DNA of 64,000 bases from Candidatus Woesearchaeota archaeon (GTDB taxonomy: Archaea > Nanobdellota > Nanobdellia > Woesearchaeales > JACJVV01), in assembly GCA_020637495.1 (NCBI GenBank), contig JACJVV010000002.1:1-64000 (forward strand). The letters run 5' to 3'. The translations under genes and the position numbers were made by a program. Positions 33,206 to 40,868 of the stretch are shown piece by piece (the stretch's first letter is position 1; the number at the start of each line of letters is the position of its first letter). The notes below the pieces were generated by a model that searched no databases, had not been told where the DNA came from, and was given only the letters and a program-made list of their open reading frames with translations.

Positions 33206-33993
33206 AGTGATGCTGCACCTCTGCAGGCTGCATGAGTAAGTTTTGATTCTTTTATTGTGAGTTTCTTCAATGATTGTGGATAGATATACTTCTCAAGCTC
33301 TATTCTCATCTCTTTCTCGAACAGTGAGAATGATCTGCTTATGCTTCCTCCGAAGACTATGAGTCGTGGTTCTAATGTCAATACGATGATAGAGAGCATC
33401 TTCCCAAGATGCATGGAATATTCCTCGACTTTCTTGATATCACTCTTCTTGCCTAGTGCTGCATTCCTGAATACATCAATAGCTTCCCTGTTCTTGAAGA
33501 ATTTCTTCCCTATGAAAGCTTCTAGAGTCTTCCCTTCATAAGGTATCTTGCATAATTCTCCTGCAGCTCCAGTACTGCCTGTTATTATCCTTTTCCTTCT
33601 TACGATGCCTACACCAAGTCCTGTCCCAAGTGTTACCCCTACAACTGTATTGTATTCTTTGTTATCAGGATTCTTTGCTTCAGCAAGAGCAAAGCAATTT
33701 GCATCATTCTCAACCTTGCACATGATCCCGAACTTATCCGTTATTGTCTTTGCTATGTTTGTATTGTTCCACTCTGGTATGTTGTTTACTATAGTGACTT
33801 TGCCATTATTGACAGGAGCAGGGAAGCCGATACCGATGAAATCGATCTTATGCTTTCTTGTTATCTGTCTTATCATGGAGAAGACTGTAGTCTTTGTGGA
33901 TGGCTTTGCAACGAAGAAATGGTCAACAAGATCGCTGCCTTTGAATACGCAAGCCTCTGTTTTGGTGCCACCACAATCAAATCCTACTTTCAT
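33202..33993 (-). CDS. ROK-family sugar kinase
   Basis: 263 aa with an actin-like ATPase fold. Phosphate-1 loop FDCGGTKTEACVF, sugar-site segment VENDANCFALAE with the catalytic Asp, and phosphate-2 loop VGVTLGTGLGVGIV are clear. The zinc motif CxCGxxGCxE found in many ROK proteins is absent; the segment reads GELCKIPYEGKTLEAFIG. Glucokinase or N-acetylmannosamine/-glucosamine kinase activity is possible; the specificity cannot be read. First gene of the ABC-2 operon and divergent from the glutaredoxin-like gene. Confidence 0.88.
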   Translation of the reverse strand: MKVGFDCGGTKTEACVFKGSDLVDHFFVAKPSTKTTVFSMIRQITRKHKIDFIGIGFPAPVNNGKVTIVNNIPEWNNTNIAKTITDKFGIMCKVENDANCFALAEAKNPDNKEYNTVVGVTLGTGLGVGIVRRKRIITGSTGAAGELCKIPYEGKTLEAFIGKKFFKNREAIDVFRNAALGKKSDIKKVEEYSMHLGKMLSIIVLTLEPRLIVFGGSISRSFSLFEKEMRIELEKYIYPQSLKKLTIKESKLTHAACRGAASL

Positions 33994-34077
33994 ATATAGA
34001 TTCTAGAATTTATTGTTTTTAAATGTTTATATTCAAATAGATAAATCCTTATTAAAGCATATTTCTAGCAAATAAAT

Positions 34078-34305
34078 ATGAGAATGGTCATTTATGGAAC
34101 ATCAGATTGCCCTTGGACAGAAGCAGTGATTGATCTTATCCAAGAAAAAGGCAAGAAACCTGATTTTAAGGATGTTCTACAGGATTTCGCTGCAAGGGAA
34201 GAGATGTTTAAGAAAACAAAACAATATTCCACTCCAGTTTCTGAGATAGATGGTAATCTAATAATAGGAATGGACAAAGAAAAAATAATGAAAATTATCT
34301 CTTAA
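34078..34305 (+). CDS. Glutaredoxin-like monothiol protein
   Basis: 75 aa with a thioredoxin fold of NrdH/glutaredoxin size. The active site is SDCPWTEAV, with only the first Cys of CPxC left, so a monothiol mechanism is likely. The cis-Pro loop reads STPVSEIDGNLIIG, where TVP is usual. It may reduce mixed disulfides or act on metal centres. A single gene; its 3' end overlaps the convergent 34295 gene by 11 bp. Confidence 0.82.
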   Translation: MRMVIYGTSDCPWTEAVIDLIQEKGKKPDFKDVLQDFAAREEMFKKTKQYSTPVSEIDGNLIIGMDKEKIMKIIS

Positions 34306-35080
34306 GATAACCTTTAATCCTCTGTATCAAACTTTCAACAGGTTTCTCCTTCTCTTGAGCTGCTAGCCATTTGTCTCTTTCAATGCAATAGTTAGCTGCT
34401 GCCCAGGCACTTGAGTCGACTGGTCTTACCCATTCGATAGGGTGGCTGACTGCATATAAGTTCGCAGTCACTGTTACACCCTCCGTTTTGAAAATGTTCC
34501 TAAATTCATTGTTGAATTTCTCAGGACTCATATCCATCGTTCGGACTTCCATAGGTCCTTCCCTATCTTTTGCAGGATTGTAGATCACTTCAACAACTTT
34601 ATCCTTATGGACGACGTAGAATATTGCTATATCCTTGCTGTAATCTGTCTCTGTCAAAGGTTCAACTTTTATCTCTGCAAGTATTGCTCTCCTGTAATCG
34701 AATTCATGATCAGACAATTCAGTGACAATATCGATGTATTCATTTATAGCCTCGCTATCTTTCCTTCTGAACTTGCTGTCAATGCTCCTCATAGCATCCC
34801 TTTGTTCAGTTGTTTCTGAAGTAAGCATGACTCTTCTTGTTACCTCTTTCCTTACTAAATTATCTCCTACCCTGCTTTCAGTTACCTCATCAGGGAATAC
34901 TTTAACGATGACTCCTGCCTTCTCAGCTTCTTCTACAAGGCTATCTAGTCTTTTCTCATCATTATCAGCTTGTATCTCATTCAATGCATTCCACTCCTCA
35001 ATAATACGCAAATATCCATCTCCAAGTTTCCTAATATAATTAGGATCATTCTTATCTAATTCTTTTACATTATGTACCAT
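34295..35080 (-). CDS. Hypothetical protein, last gene of the eleven-gene operon
   Basis: 261 aa, soluble, mixed alpha/beta, charged. It opens MVHNVKELDKNDPNYIRKLG, has a long helical stretch (EEAEKAGVIVKVFPDEVTES region) and a central strand-rich part (IAIFYVVHKDKVVEVIYNPA). The end IQRIKGYLKR resembles the aromatic/basic tails of other proteins in this operon (LYVRR, MFYRRH, AYLRRS). A Shine-Dalgarno-like GGAGG run precedes the start. 42 bp separate it from the receiver-like gene. No known domain was recognised. Confidence 0.72.
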   Translation of the reverse strand: MVHNVKELDKNDPNYIRKLGDGYLRIIEEWNALNEIQADNDEKRLDSLVEEAEKAGVIVKVFPDEVTESRVGDNLVRKEVTRRVMLTSETTEQRDAMRSIDSKFRRKDSEAINEYIDIVTELSDHEFDYRRAILAEIKVEPLTETDYSKDIAIFYVVHKDKVVEVIYNPAKDREGPMEVRTMDMSPEKFNNEFRNIFKTEGVTVTANLYAVSHPIEWVRPVDSSAWAAANYCIERDKWLAAQEKEKPVESLIQRIKGYLKR

Positions 35081-35122
35081 TTTTTTCCTCCGGAGAAAAG
35101 TAAGGACATTAAGTCCTGTATT

Positions 35123-35539
35123 TTATTTCCCTCCATAATCTAATAGAGCAACACATTCTAACAATGTCTCAGCTGCATGATCTTTCCATACATGACTGAA
35201 TCTTTTTGTCTCAACGCAAATATCTCTCACATCTTTGACATGATCATCAAGAACTATTACTGGAGCATCAGCTTTCTGCAGATAAGAGACGACTTTCTCT
35301 GCAAAAGTAACTTGCTTATCTTCAGCTTCAGGGTAGAATAAATTTGTATCATAGATGACCAAATCATATTCTGTACCTATTGAAGCAAAACCTTGCAATT
35401 CTCTTTTCAATTGACATCTTTCCAACTCGCCAAACATATCCTTGCCATTGTCAACATAAGCAACCCTATGCCCTACTTCTTCCAGTATTGCAACAAGATC
35501 CTTGTCGCTTTTCTGTGTTCCTCCGAATAGTATCTTCAT
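35123..35539 (-). CDS. Receiver-like (CheY-fold) protein
   Basis: 138 aa. Strand-helix order and the segment EYDLVIYDTNLFYPEAEDK look like the receiver phospho-acceptor strand, with Asp in YDTN. ADAPVIVLDDHVKDVRDI matches the fourth strand and switch region. The N-terminal acidic pair of true receivers is missing (MKILFGGTQKSDKDLV), and the conserved Lys near strand five is unclear, so phosphorylation is doubtful. It sits 7 bp downstream of the J-domain gene in the same operon. A better-preserved receiver is encoded at 43418. Confidence 0.7.
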   Translation of the reverse strand: MKILFGGTQKSDKDLVAILEEVGHRVAYVDNGKDMFGELERCQLKRELQGFASIGTEYDLVIYDTNLFYPEAEDKQVTFAEKVVSYLQKADAPVIVLDDHVKDVRDICVETKRFSHVWKDHAAETLLECVALLDYGGK

Positions 35540-35546
35540 TTTATCC

Positions 35547-36728
35547 TCATAATATCTTCTTGCTGATGTAATTCTTGTTTAGTATACTCTCTAGATTATT
35601 ACTACCAATCAAATATTTGTCTAATCCTTTACCAATCTTAGGAGAATGCAATTCCAGCGTAATAGTGCCTTCTTTGACAGCAACATCCAAGGCAGGAGCT
35701 TTCTCCCACCATTCTCCTACAGCAAATCTTGAAGGTATGTAAAGATCACCATGTTGTTCAAATCCTTGCATGTTATATACATCAGGAGCTCTTGCTCTTA
35801 TAACTTCACCATATGTAGATGATTCATAGTCTACAGCTACTGTGCCTTTAACTACTTGAACAATACCTCTTACATTATGGTCTTCTAATCTTATATTGCC
35901 TTCTTCAGCTTTAACATGTACTTGAGAGAATCCCTTTAGATAATTATCACCGCCAAGAATTAATCTTAAGATGTTATCTTCAACTTCATGTCCTGCAATT
36001 TGCATTTGTGCACGATAATCGCAGAATGTCAATGTTCCCTGCCCTAAATAGAATATGTCAGCAACTTTTCCTAAGTATTCTTTAGGAGATTTTCTAAGTG
36101 ATTGTATGAATTTCTGTGCTTCTTCAATAACTCTTTCTCGAATCTCCTTAATGGTATCTTTCATCTGTTCAATCATATCAGGTGTCATCTCTCTAGCTTC
36201 ATACACTTTCTGTTGCATGTCTTCCATTATCCTGGCTTTTGAGTCATCGCTTCTTGCTCTTCCAAGTTTTGCTTTCAGTTCCATAAAACCAGGAGCCTTT
36301 TCTTCTATCTCCCTATCAAACTCAGCTCTTTTTTTATCGCCTTCCATCTGCATTAACAGTATCTCAGAAAGCTTTCTTGTCCTCTCTTCCCCTATCTGTA
36401 TGAACCCTTCAAAGAAGGAATCGTAGTCAGAAACAGCGTCGTAATGTCTTCTTCTGCTATGCTCTTCTCCTAAGCCATCTCCATCATCAAGAAGTATGCT
36501 TGCAACTCTTTCTAAACTTTGGAATCCTTCTGTAGTACCACCATGGTCAGGATGCATCCTTACTGCCATCTTTTTGTAGGCTTTCCTTATCTCATCTGTT
36601 GTTGCTTCTCTCTTTACACCTAAGAATTCATAGAAACCATATGGCTGATTTAGAAGTTCAATACCAACAGGTACACCAAAAGTGATGTCTCCCATCTTCA
36701 ATTTCTTTACTAATCCTTCTTCTGCCAT
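35547..36728 (-). CDS. J-domain protein with long unknown C-terminal region
   Basis: 393 aa. Residues about 28-98 form a J domain: FYEFLGVKREATTDEIRKAY, then KKMAVRMHPDHGG with the essential HPD. The Gly/Phe and zinc-finger regions of DnaJ are absent. Residues about 105-220 are a charged helical or coiled region. Residues about 220-393 are beta-rich (LFLGQ-type strands, VHVKAEEGNIRLEDHNVRG, GTVAVDYESSTYGEVIRA) and could be a repeat fold. It would recruit an Hsp70 to the products of this operon. No dnaK lies in the window. Confidence 0.85.
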   Translation of the reverse strand: MAEEGLVKKLKMGDITFGVPVGIELLNQPYGFYEFLGVKREATTDEIRKAYKKMAVRMHPDHGGTTEGFQSLERVASILLDDGDGLGEEHSRRRHYDAVSDYDSFFEGFIQIGEERTRKLSEILLMQMEGDKKRAEFDREIEEKAPGFMELKAKLGRARSDDSKARIMEDMQQKVYEAREMTPDMIEQMKDTIKEIRERVIEEAQKFIQSLRKSPKEYLGKVADIFYLGQGTLTFCDYRAQMQIAGHEVEDNILRLILGGDNYLKGFSQVHVKAEEGNIRLEDHNVRGIVQVVKGTVAVDYESSTYGEVIRARAPDVYNMQGFEQHGDLYIPSRFAVGEWWEKAPALDVAVKEGTITLELHSPKIGKGLDKYLIGSNNLESILNKNYISKKIL

Positions 36729-36778
36729 CTTGTTATAAAAAAGTAATCAGCATCTTGCGATGCCAATCACCTTTCCCG

Positions 36779-37174
36779 TTATGGGGTGAGCTTTATTTCC
36801 TTCAATGCTTTCTCAATAACTCCTTCTAATTTTGCTTTCTCTGTATCAACAGGTGTTTTGAAACTTGAAAGTTCAATTGTCCAGACTTCCGGTGACCTAC
36901 ATGTTGCGAAACTTCCCAGTTGTCTTGTATTTCCATACATTGTAATTAGAATATCATCAGGACTTTGCATCACATATATCCTAGAGTCCAGTCTAAAAGT
37001 TAGATCATGTCCATGCTTTGCTGTTATGTAATAATGTTCTCCTGCATATTTTAGAATAGCTTCATATACAAGATTCCTTACTTTATCAATCTCAACTCCC
37101 AGTTCTTCTGCTCTGCCATAGCATCCATCAATAGCGTTTATCGAATCACTATGTGTTGGTATTGGATAGCTCAT
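36779..37174 (-). CDS. Hypothetical protein of the eleven-gene operon
   Basis: 131 aa from the ATG at 37174 (MSYPIPTHSDSINAIDG), which has GAGGTT 8 bp upstream; an in-frame ATG at 37189 would overlap the previous gene by 14 bp. Predicted alpha-beta with strands YYITAKHGHDLTFRLDSRIY and DDILITMYGN, and a C-terminal helix KAKLEGVIEKALKEIKL. Soluble, no Cys motif of note, no recognised domain. It begins 1 bp after the previous stop, so it is co-translated. Confidence 0.68.
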   Translation of the reverse strand: MSYPIPTHSDSINAIDGCYGRAEELGVEIDKVRNLVYEAILKYAGEHYYITAKHGHDLTFRLDSRIYVMQSPDDILITMYGNTRQLGSFATCRSPEVWTIELSSFKTPVDTEKAKLEGVIEKALKEIKLTP

Positions 37175-37175
37175 T

Positions 37176-37475
37176 TTATTTAACCTCATTCATTCGTCTT
37201 CTTCTTGTGTACTGATACTCTCCAGCACGAACTAACTCAGCTCCTATAACACCAACAATCCCTGCCTTATACTGCCCTTCCATCAATGCAACTGCTGTAA
37301 CTATCTCTAATCCCAAAGGCGCATATCTTGCAATCAGTGTTGTGATTGTATCGGATATATCATATATTTTACATCCAGCAGAATCATTTTTGTGTTCTCT
37401 ATGATATTGAATTCTTTCCTTCCAGACGTCAACACCAAGTACATATCTTGCAATATCTTTAGCTTTGCTCATCAT
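37176..37475 (-). CDS. Small hypothetical protein with a hydrophobic segment
   Basis: 99 aa from the ATG at 37475, which overlaps the upstream TGA by 4 bp and has GTGAGG before it. Residues about 55-85 (LGLEIVTAVALMEGQYKAGI) are moderately hydrophobic and could be a membrane or buried helix. The end is basic (YTRRRRMNEVK). It contains YDISDTI, a seven-residue match to the 37472-38008 protein. No family recognised. Confidence 0.65.
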   Translation of the reverse strand: MMSKAKDIARYVLGVDVWKERIQYHREHKNDSAGCKIYDISDTITTLIARYAPLGLEIVTAVALMEGQYKAGIVGVIGAELVRAGEYQYTRRRRMNEVK

Positions 37476-38008
37476 CGCCTCACATACAACTGCACTGTTG
37501 GGTGCAATGTCCATTCTCTTACAATTGGTTTTGGTTTTTCATCTATTTTAGAAGGTACATATTTCTCAGGTTTCTCTCTTCCAGTCTGATATATATCTCC
37601 TCCTATTTTTATTGTATCAGAAATATCATAAGGATCTTTGTCAGCATCAACAGGTTCTCTTGGTCTTTCTTCTGTTACAATAACTCCAAAATAATCTATA
37701 TGTTGCTCTTCAGCAACTCTTTTTGCTTGCAAGAAGATGCCATAATGCACATGAGCTATCTGTAATGCTTGATTCTTTTTTATGCAATCATCAACACCTT
37801 CAGTAAGACTGATTTGTCTTGGCCCCAATGCAACAGCTGCATCAAGATGCAATTCTTCTTTCAGGAACTCATGAGTGATGTAATCTCTGAAATCAGCACT
37901 TCTTCTGTAGGTATGTCTTGGTCTATTTTCTAATGCACTCATGTTAAAACTTGCAACGTATAATCCATTATGCTCAGGACTTAACCTTACAACTAATTGC
38001 GGTTTCAT
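37472..38008 (-). CDS. Hypothetical protein, paralogue family member 3
   Basis: 178 aa from the ATG at 38008 (MKPQLVVRLSPEHNGLYVAS), with GGCGAGG upstream and 1 bp after the previous stop. A frame to 38074 exists but would overlap the upstream gene by 65 bp. Blocks shared with the 38374 and 39589 proteins: N-terminal QLVxxLxxxxNGLYVAS, a central GPRQISL, the helix-strand unit QHIDYFGVIVTEERP, and the end EWTLHPTVQLYVRR. The three are therefore distant paralogues. It also contains DPYDISDTIKIGG. Fold unknown, alpha/beta in appearance. Confidence 0.7.
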   Translation of the reverse strand: MKPQLVVRLSPEHNGLYVASFNMSALENRPRHTYRRSADFRDYITHEFLKEELHLDAAVALGPRQISLTEGVDDCIKKNQALQIAHVHYGIFLQAKRVAEEQHIDYFGVIVTEERPREPVDADKDPYDISDTIKIGGDIYQTGREKPEKYVPSKIDEKPKPIVREWTLHPTVQLYVRR

Positions 38009-38009
38009 T

Positions 38010-38372
38010 TTACCTCGCCTCCGGAACAACATCAAAAAATTGTCCGGCATAGATTCTTTTTGTCCCTTCAACATCTACCTCTACTATTATATTGGCTGAT
38101 GTGTTGATCTGAATAATTCCTTCTAGCCCTTTAGCCCTCAATGCTTTCTCTCTATTAGGTGGTGTAGCTGGTTCATACCATAGGTTTGTCACTTTGTATG
38201 ATCTGCCGTCAATCAATCCATCCTCCATTAAACTCTGTCTTGTTTCTTCAGGAACATTCTCTCTCCTGAATGTTACTTGTGTTCCTAGGTATTGATCTCT
38301 GTAAGCATGTTCAGCTATAGTCCTGCTTTCTGCTTCAATGTCAAAATCTTTAGGAATTCCTTTATCATTCAT
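38010..38372 (-). CDS. Hypothetical protein of the eleven-gene operon
   Basis: 120 aa from the ATG at 38372, preceded by AGGTGA and 1 bp after the previous stop; a GTG at 38381 is less likely. The opening MNDKGIPKDFDIEAES leads to a helix, then strands (GTQVTFRRENVPEETRQ, SYKVTNLWYEPATP, ANIIVEVDVEGTKRIYAG). Probably a small beta-barrel-like soluble protein. No recognised domain. Tight packing with neighbours indicates a shared role. Confidence 0.68.
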   Translation of the reverse strand: MNDKGIPKDFDIEAESRTIAEHAYRDQYLGTQVTFRRENVPEETRQSLMEDGLIDGRSYKVTNLWYEPATPPNREKALRAKGLEGIIQINTSANIIVEVDVEGTKRIYAGQFFDVVPEAR

Positions 38373-38373
38373 C

Positions 38374-38985
38374 TTATTCACCTGGTTTCATCACATACAG
38401 CAATGCAGTTGGTGTCATTACCCATGTTTGTGTTTGTTTCTCTCTTGGAGCATATCTGTTCATCTGCTCATATCTTTGAAATCTTCTTCCTATTGGCCAT
38501 TGTTGTGCAAGGAATCTTTCTGCCATATTTTCATTGTGTGGTTCAACACCTGGAACAACTAATGGTCCACGCTCAGGCGAACTCTCGACAACAAGTCCAT
38601 AATATCTATACTCAGCTTGTCCAGCTATATTTCTTGCATCTGCGATAAGCTTCTCGACTATGTTTGAGATTGTAATCCTCTGTTGCTTTATCTCCTCAAG
38701 ATCCTTCTCATTGTCAGGCTTTGCTGAAATGATTATTTTTCTTGGTTGCATTGTTACTGGTATGACATAGTCAACATCAACCTTCTCTGTCTCAGGCAAT
38801 GGAGTGATCTTTGTATACTTGTCAAGATCAAACCCACAATAAATAAGTGAAGCATCCTCATTAGGGAGTCCAGACAATCGTTCTGGTTTCTTGCTCCCCA
38901 TATCATATCTATGGTCTACAGCAACGACTTTACCGTCGATGACAGCAACAAATCTAGGTGAATTTGTATTGTCTCTCCAAGTCAT
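38374..38985 (-). CDS. Hypothetical protein, paralogue family member 2
   Basis: 203 aa. Blocks shared with the 37472 protein: MQPRKIIISA (versus LGPRQISLTE), YRYYGLVVESSPERGPLVV (versus IDYFGVIVTEERPREPV) and the end TWVMTPTALLYVMKP (versus EWTLHPTVQLYVRR). Between these lies a long helix (EIKQQRITISNIVEKLIADA). Soluble, strands near both ends. It overlaps the preceding stop by 4 bp. The similarity was found by eye; it is moderate but spans several ordered blocks. Confidence 0.7.
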   Translation of the reverse strand: MTWRDNTNSPRFVAVIDGKVVAVDHRYDMGSKKPERLSGLPNEDASLIYCGFDLDKYTKITPLPETEKVDVDYVIPVTMQPRKIIISAKPDNEKDLEEIKQQRITISNIVEKLIADARNIAGQAEYRYYGLVVESSPERGPLVVPGVEPHNENMAERFLAQQWPIGRRFQRYEQMNRYAPREKQTQTWVMTPTALLYVMKPGE

Positions 38986-39587
38986 TTTCCATCCCCTCCT
39001 TCAGGCTTATCTTCAATCTTTGGCTTTGCTTTGTCATAAAGCCTGTTAGCAATTAATTCTAAAGGTGTTATTACCAACATCCCCTTATTTGCAGCTGATC
39101 TTAGCTGATGTTCACCATATTCGTAAATGTTACCATCTGAAATCTGGATACCTGTACCAGCTAATCTTAAAGCAGTTGCATATGCTAAGAATCCATCTTT
39201 TGCTCCAAATTCTTCTAAGTATTCTTTTTTTCCAATTGTCATCTGTTTGAAACTATACCTTCCATTATTTTCAACAACTACTCCTCGCATATCTTCTACT
39301 TTGCCAGCTTCTAGCATCTCCGGTACTCCATTCCCTTTCCAGAACTCTCCTTTATACATGAATGCATCAATCCATTTCCCATTATATCCAAAAAATAGGT
39401 CTTGTTCCATGCAAGATGCCACTATGTCAATGTTTCTTCCCAAAGCAACACCTTGGTCAGTAGGTACATCTCTTCCATTAGTGGTTCTTAATCTGTGGTA
39501 TCTTTGTCTCAAGAAATTACCTTCTCTTAATTCTTCATCCATCATCATATAAACTGCAACCATTTGTTTAACTTGATCTTGTTCCAT
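38982..39587 (-). CDS. Hypothetical protein of the eleven-gene operon
   Basis: 201 aa. It begins MEQDQVKQMVAVYMMMDEEL, a helix, then LRTTNGRDVPTDQGVALGRN. The middle (FFGYNGKWIDAFMYKGEFW) is aromatic-rich. KGMLVITPLELIANRLYDKA near the end resembles the WVMTP block of the neighbouring paralogue but is too short to claim homology. The C-terminus is acidic and Gly-rich (EDKPEGGDGK), suggesting a flexible tail. No known domain. Confidence 0.68.
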   Translation of the reverse strand: MEQDQVKQMVAVYMMMDEELREGNFLRQRYHRLRTTNGRDVPTDQGVALGRNIDIVASCMEQDLFFGYNGKWIDAFMYKGEFWKGNGVPEMLEAGKVEDMRGVVVENNGRYSFKQMTIGKKEYLEEFGAKDGFLAYATALRLAGTGIQISDGNIYEYGEHQLRSAANKGMLVITPLELIANRLYDKAKPKIEDKPEGGDGK

Positions 39588-39588
39588 T

Positions 39589-40071
39589 TTAATGCCTCCT
39601 GTAGAACATCAGGCTTCTGTTCCATGTTATAGTAGCATTATTGCCTGACATCTTCATCGCTTTCCTGACTATCTCGTCAGGATTCTCATAAAATCTTAAT
39701 ACTGCACCTATTGCAGGATCATCTTGTTGTATCTCTTCTAATTTAATTCCACATACTTCTTGTGGAAGTAATACTGCCTGCACATAATCTGCTCCTATCT
39801 GATTGCTTACTCTGTAGCCTGTAGAGATAAGGTTTGCAAGGAGTGCTTGCATCTGAAGTATCCCTCTTGAATCGTTAACTTCAATCCTTGAACATGCATC
39901 GACAACCAATCCTGAAAGTTCAACATGACCGCATCCTTCTGCATCAACCTTATCTTCAGAGATATTCAGAAAATCATCAGTATTAACGCTAAAACCTTTG
40001 ATATCCCCTGCTTCCTTGATACTTGCAAGATAAAGTCCGTCTTTCTTTCCTGTAACTAATTGTGCCATCAT
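39589..40071 (-). CDS. Hypothetical protein, paralogue family member 1
   Basis: 160 aa. It shares with the 37472 protein the N-terminal AQLVTGKKDGLYLASI (versus PQLVVRLSPEHNGLYVAS), the unit GADYVQAVLLPQEV (versus HIDYFGVIVTEE) and the end ITWNRSLMFYRRH (versus EWTLHPTVQLYVRR). It is the shortest of the three. A helix (ILQMQALLANLISTGYRV) precedes the GADY strand. The start overlaps the first gene's stop by 4 bp. Function unknown. Confidence 0.7.
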   Translation of the reverse strand: MMAQLVTGKKDGLYLASIKEAGDIKGFSVNTDDFLNISEDKVDAEGCGHVELSGLVVDACSRIEVNDSRGILQMQALLANLISTGYRVSNQIGADYVQAVLLPQEVCGIKLEEIQQDDPAIGAVLRFYENPDEIVRKAMKMSGNNATITWNRSLMFYRRH

Positions 40072-40676
40072 GATCTCCTCAGATAAGCAAGTAATGTTCT
40101 TTCTGCAGCTGTCGTCTTTATCTTTGGCCTCATAGATTCTGTTCTGTAATCAAGGAATCTCTGATAAGCCTCTTGTAATCTAAGATCATCAACTGCTTTC
40201 TTTGCAGCCTCTTGCGCAAGACTCATCTTGTTTGTTCCACTGAATAGATCTAGTAAGCTACCTATCCCGATCTCAACCAGGCTGAAATCATTCATCTGAT
40301 GGAAAGGATATTCTAGCTCTTTCTTCTCAGGGATATGTTTGTCTAGATATCTTGGGGTTGTATCTTTGTATTCCCATCCTCCCTGGTATATATCTGTTGG
40401 ATCAATCTCCATCCTCTTACCAACTCTTACTACTTGCAATGTATCTGTCTTAGGCTCATATCTTGTCTGTATCTGAACATTTACCTCTCCAGAAACAGTC
40501 AATGTAGAATTCCCATCAAAAAAAGCTAACGGATCATCATAGTTCACTATGAATTGACCTACAGAAAATGCCTTTGGAGCCCTATACTCAAACTTCACTC
40601 CTTTCTTCTCGACTATGAAACCATCTTTTGACAGCTTAAGTGTCAACTCTCCTAAATCTTCAACTCGTTCATTCAT
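40068..40676 (-). CDS. Hypothetical protein, first gene of the eleven-gene operon
   Basis: 202 aa. The N-terminal half is beta-rich (ELTLKLSKDGFIVEKKGVKF, STLTVSGEVNVQIQTRYEPK). The second half is helical (LAQEAAKKAVDDLRLQEAYQ), ending AERTLLAYLRRS. AGGGGTGAG lies 6-14 bp before the ATG, a strong ribosome-binding site; this gene has a leader of roughly 90 nt, unlike the leaderless genes elsewhere. No recognised domain. It heads the leftward operon and is divergent from the AbrB-PhoU gene. Confidence 0.7.
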   Translation of the reverse strand: MNERVEDLGELTLKLSKDGFIVEKKGVKFEYRAPKAFSVGQFIVNYDDPLAFFDGNSTLTVSGEVNVQIQTRYEPKTDTLQVVRVGKRMEIDPTDIYQGGWEYKDTTPRYLDKHIPEKKELEYPFHQMNDFSLVEIGIGSLLDLFSGTNKMSLAQEAAKKAVDDLRLQEAYQRFLDYRTESMRPKIKTTAAERTLLAYLRRS

Positions 40677-40868
40677 TTTTTCTCACCCCTGACTTGGTCA
40701 GTATCAATAGCCAGATCACCCATGCTGCCAAAGGGCTATCAGAAGAACACCTTAATGTATAGAGAAATTTACTTATTCTATATATTTTATCATTATAGAA
40801 TATAGTCAAGTATATATCTATATAGAAAACGAAATATTTATATAGAACCTATATAATAGTACTCTACA
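40677..40868. promoter_or_regulatory. Divergent promoter region with TATAGAA repeats and a structured leader
   Basis: 192 bp between the operon and the AbrB-PhoU gene. The right half is AT-rich with repeated TATAGAA in both orientations (around 40777-40785, 40794-40800, 40819-40826 and 40841-40847), a pattern suited to an AbrB-type regulator. The rightward TATA is near 40838-40845. The leftward TATA is AAAATATATAG on the minus strand (about 40780-40790). The leftward leader contains hairpins CTGAC-CAA-GTCAG and a long ATAGCC/GGCTAT pairing. Confidence 0.5.

Noticed and set aside
34295..40676. Prophage or integrated plasmid
   Set aside because: No integrase, terminase, capsid, replication gene or att repeat was seen, and the J-domain and receiver folds are cellular.
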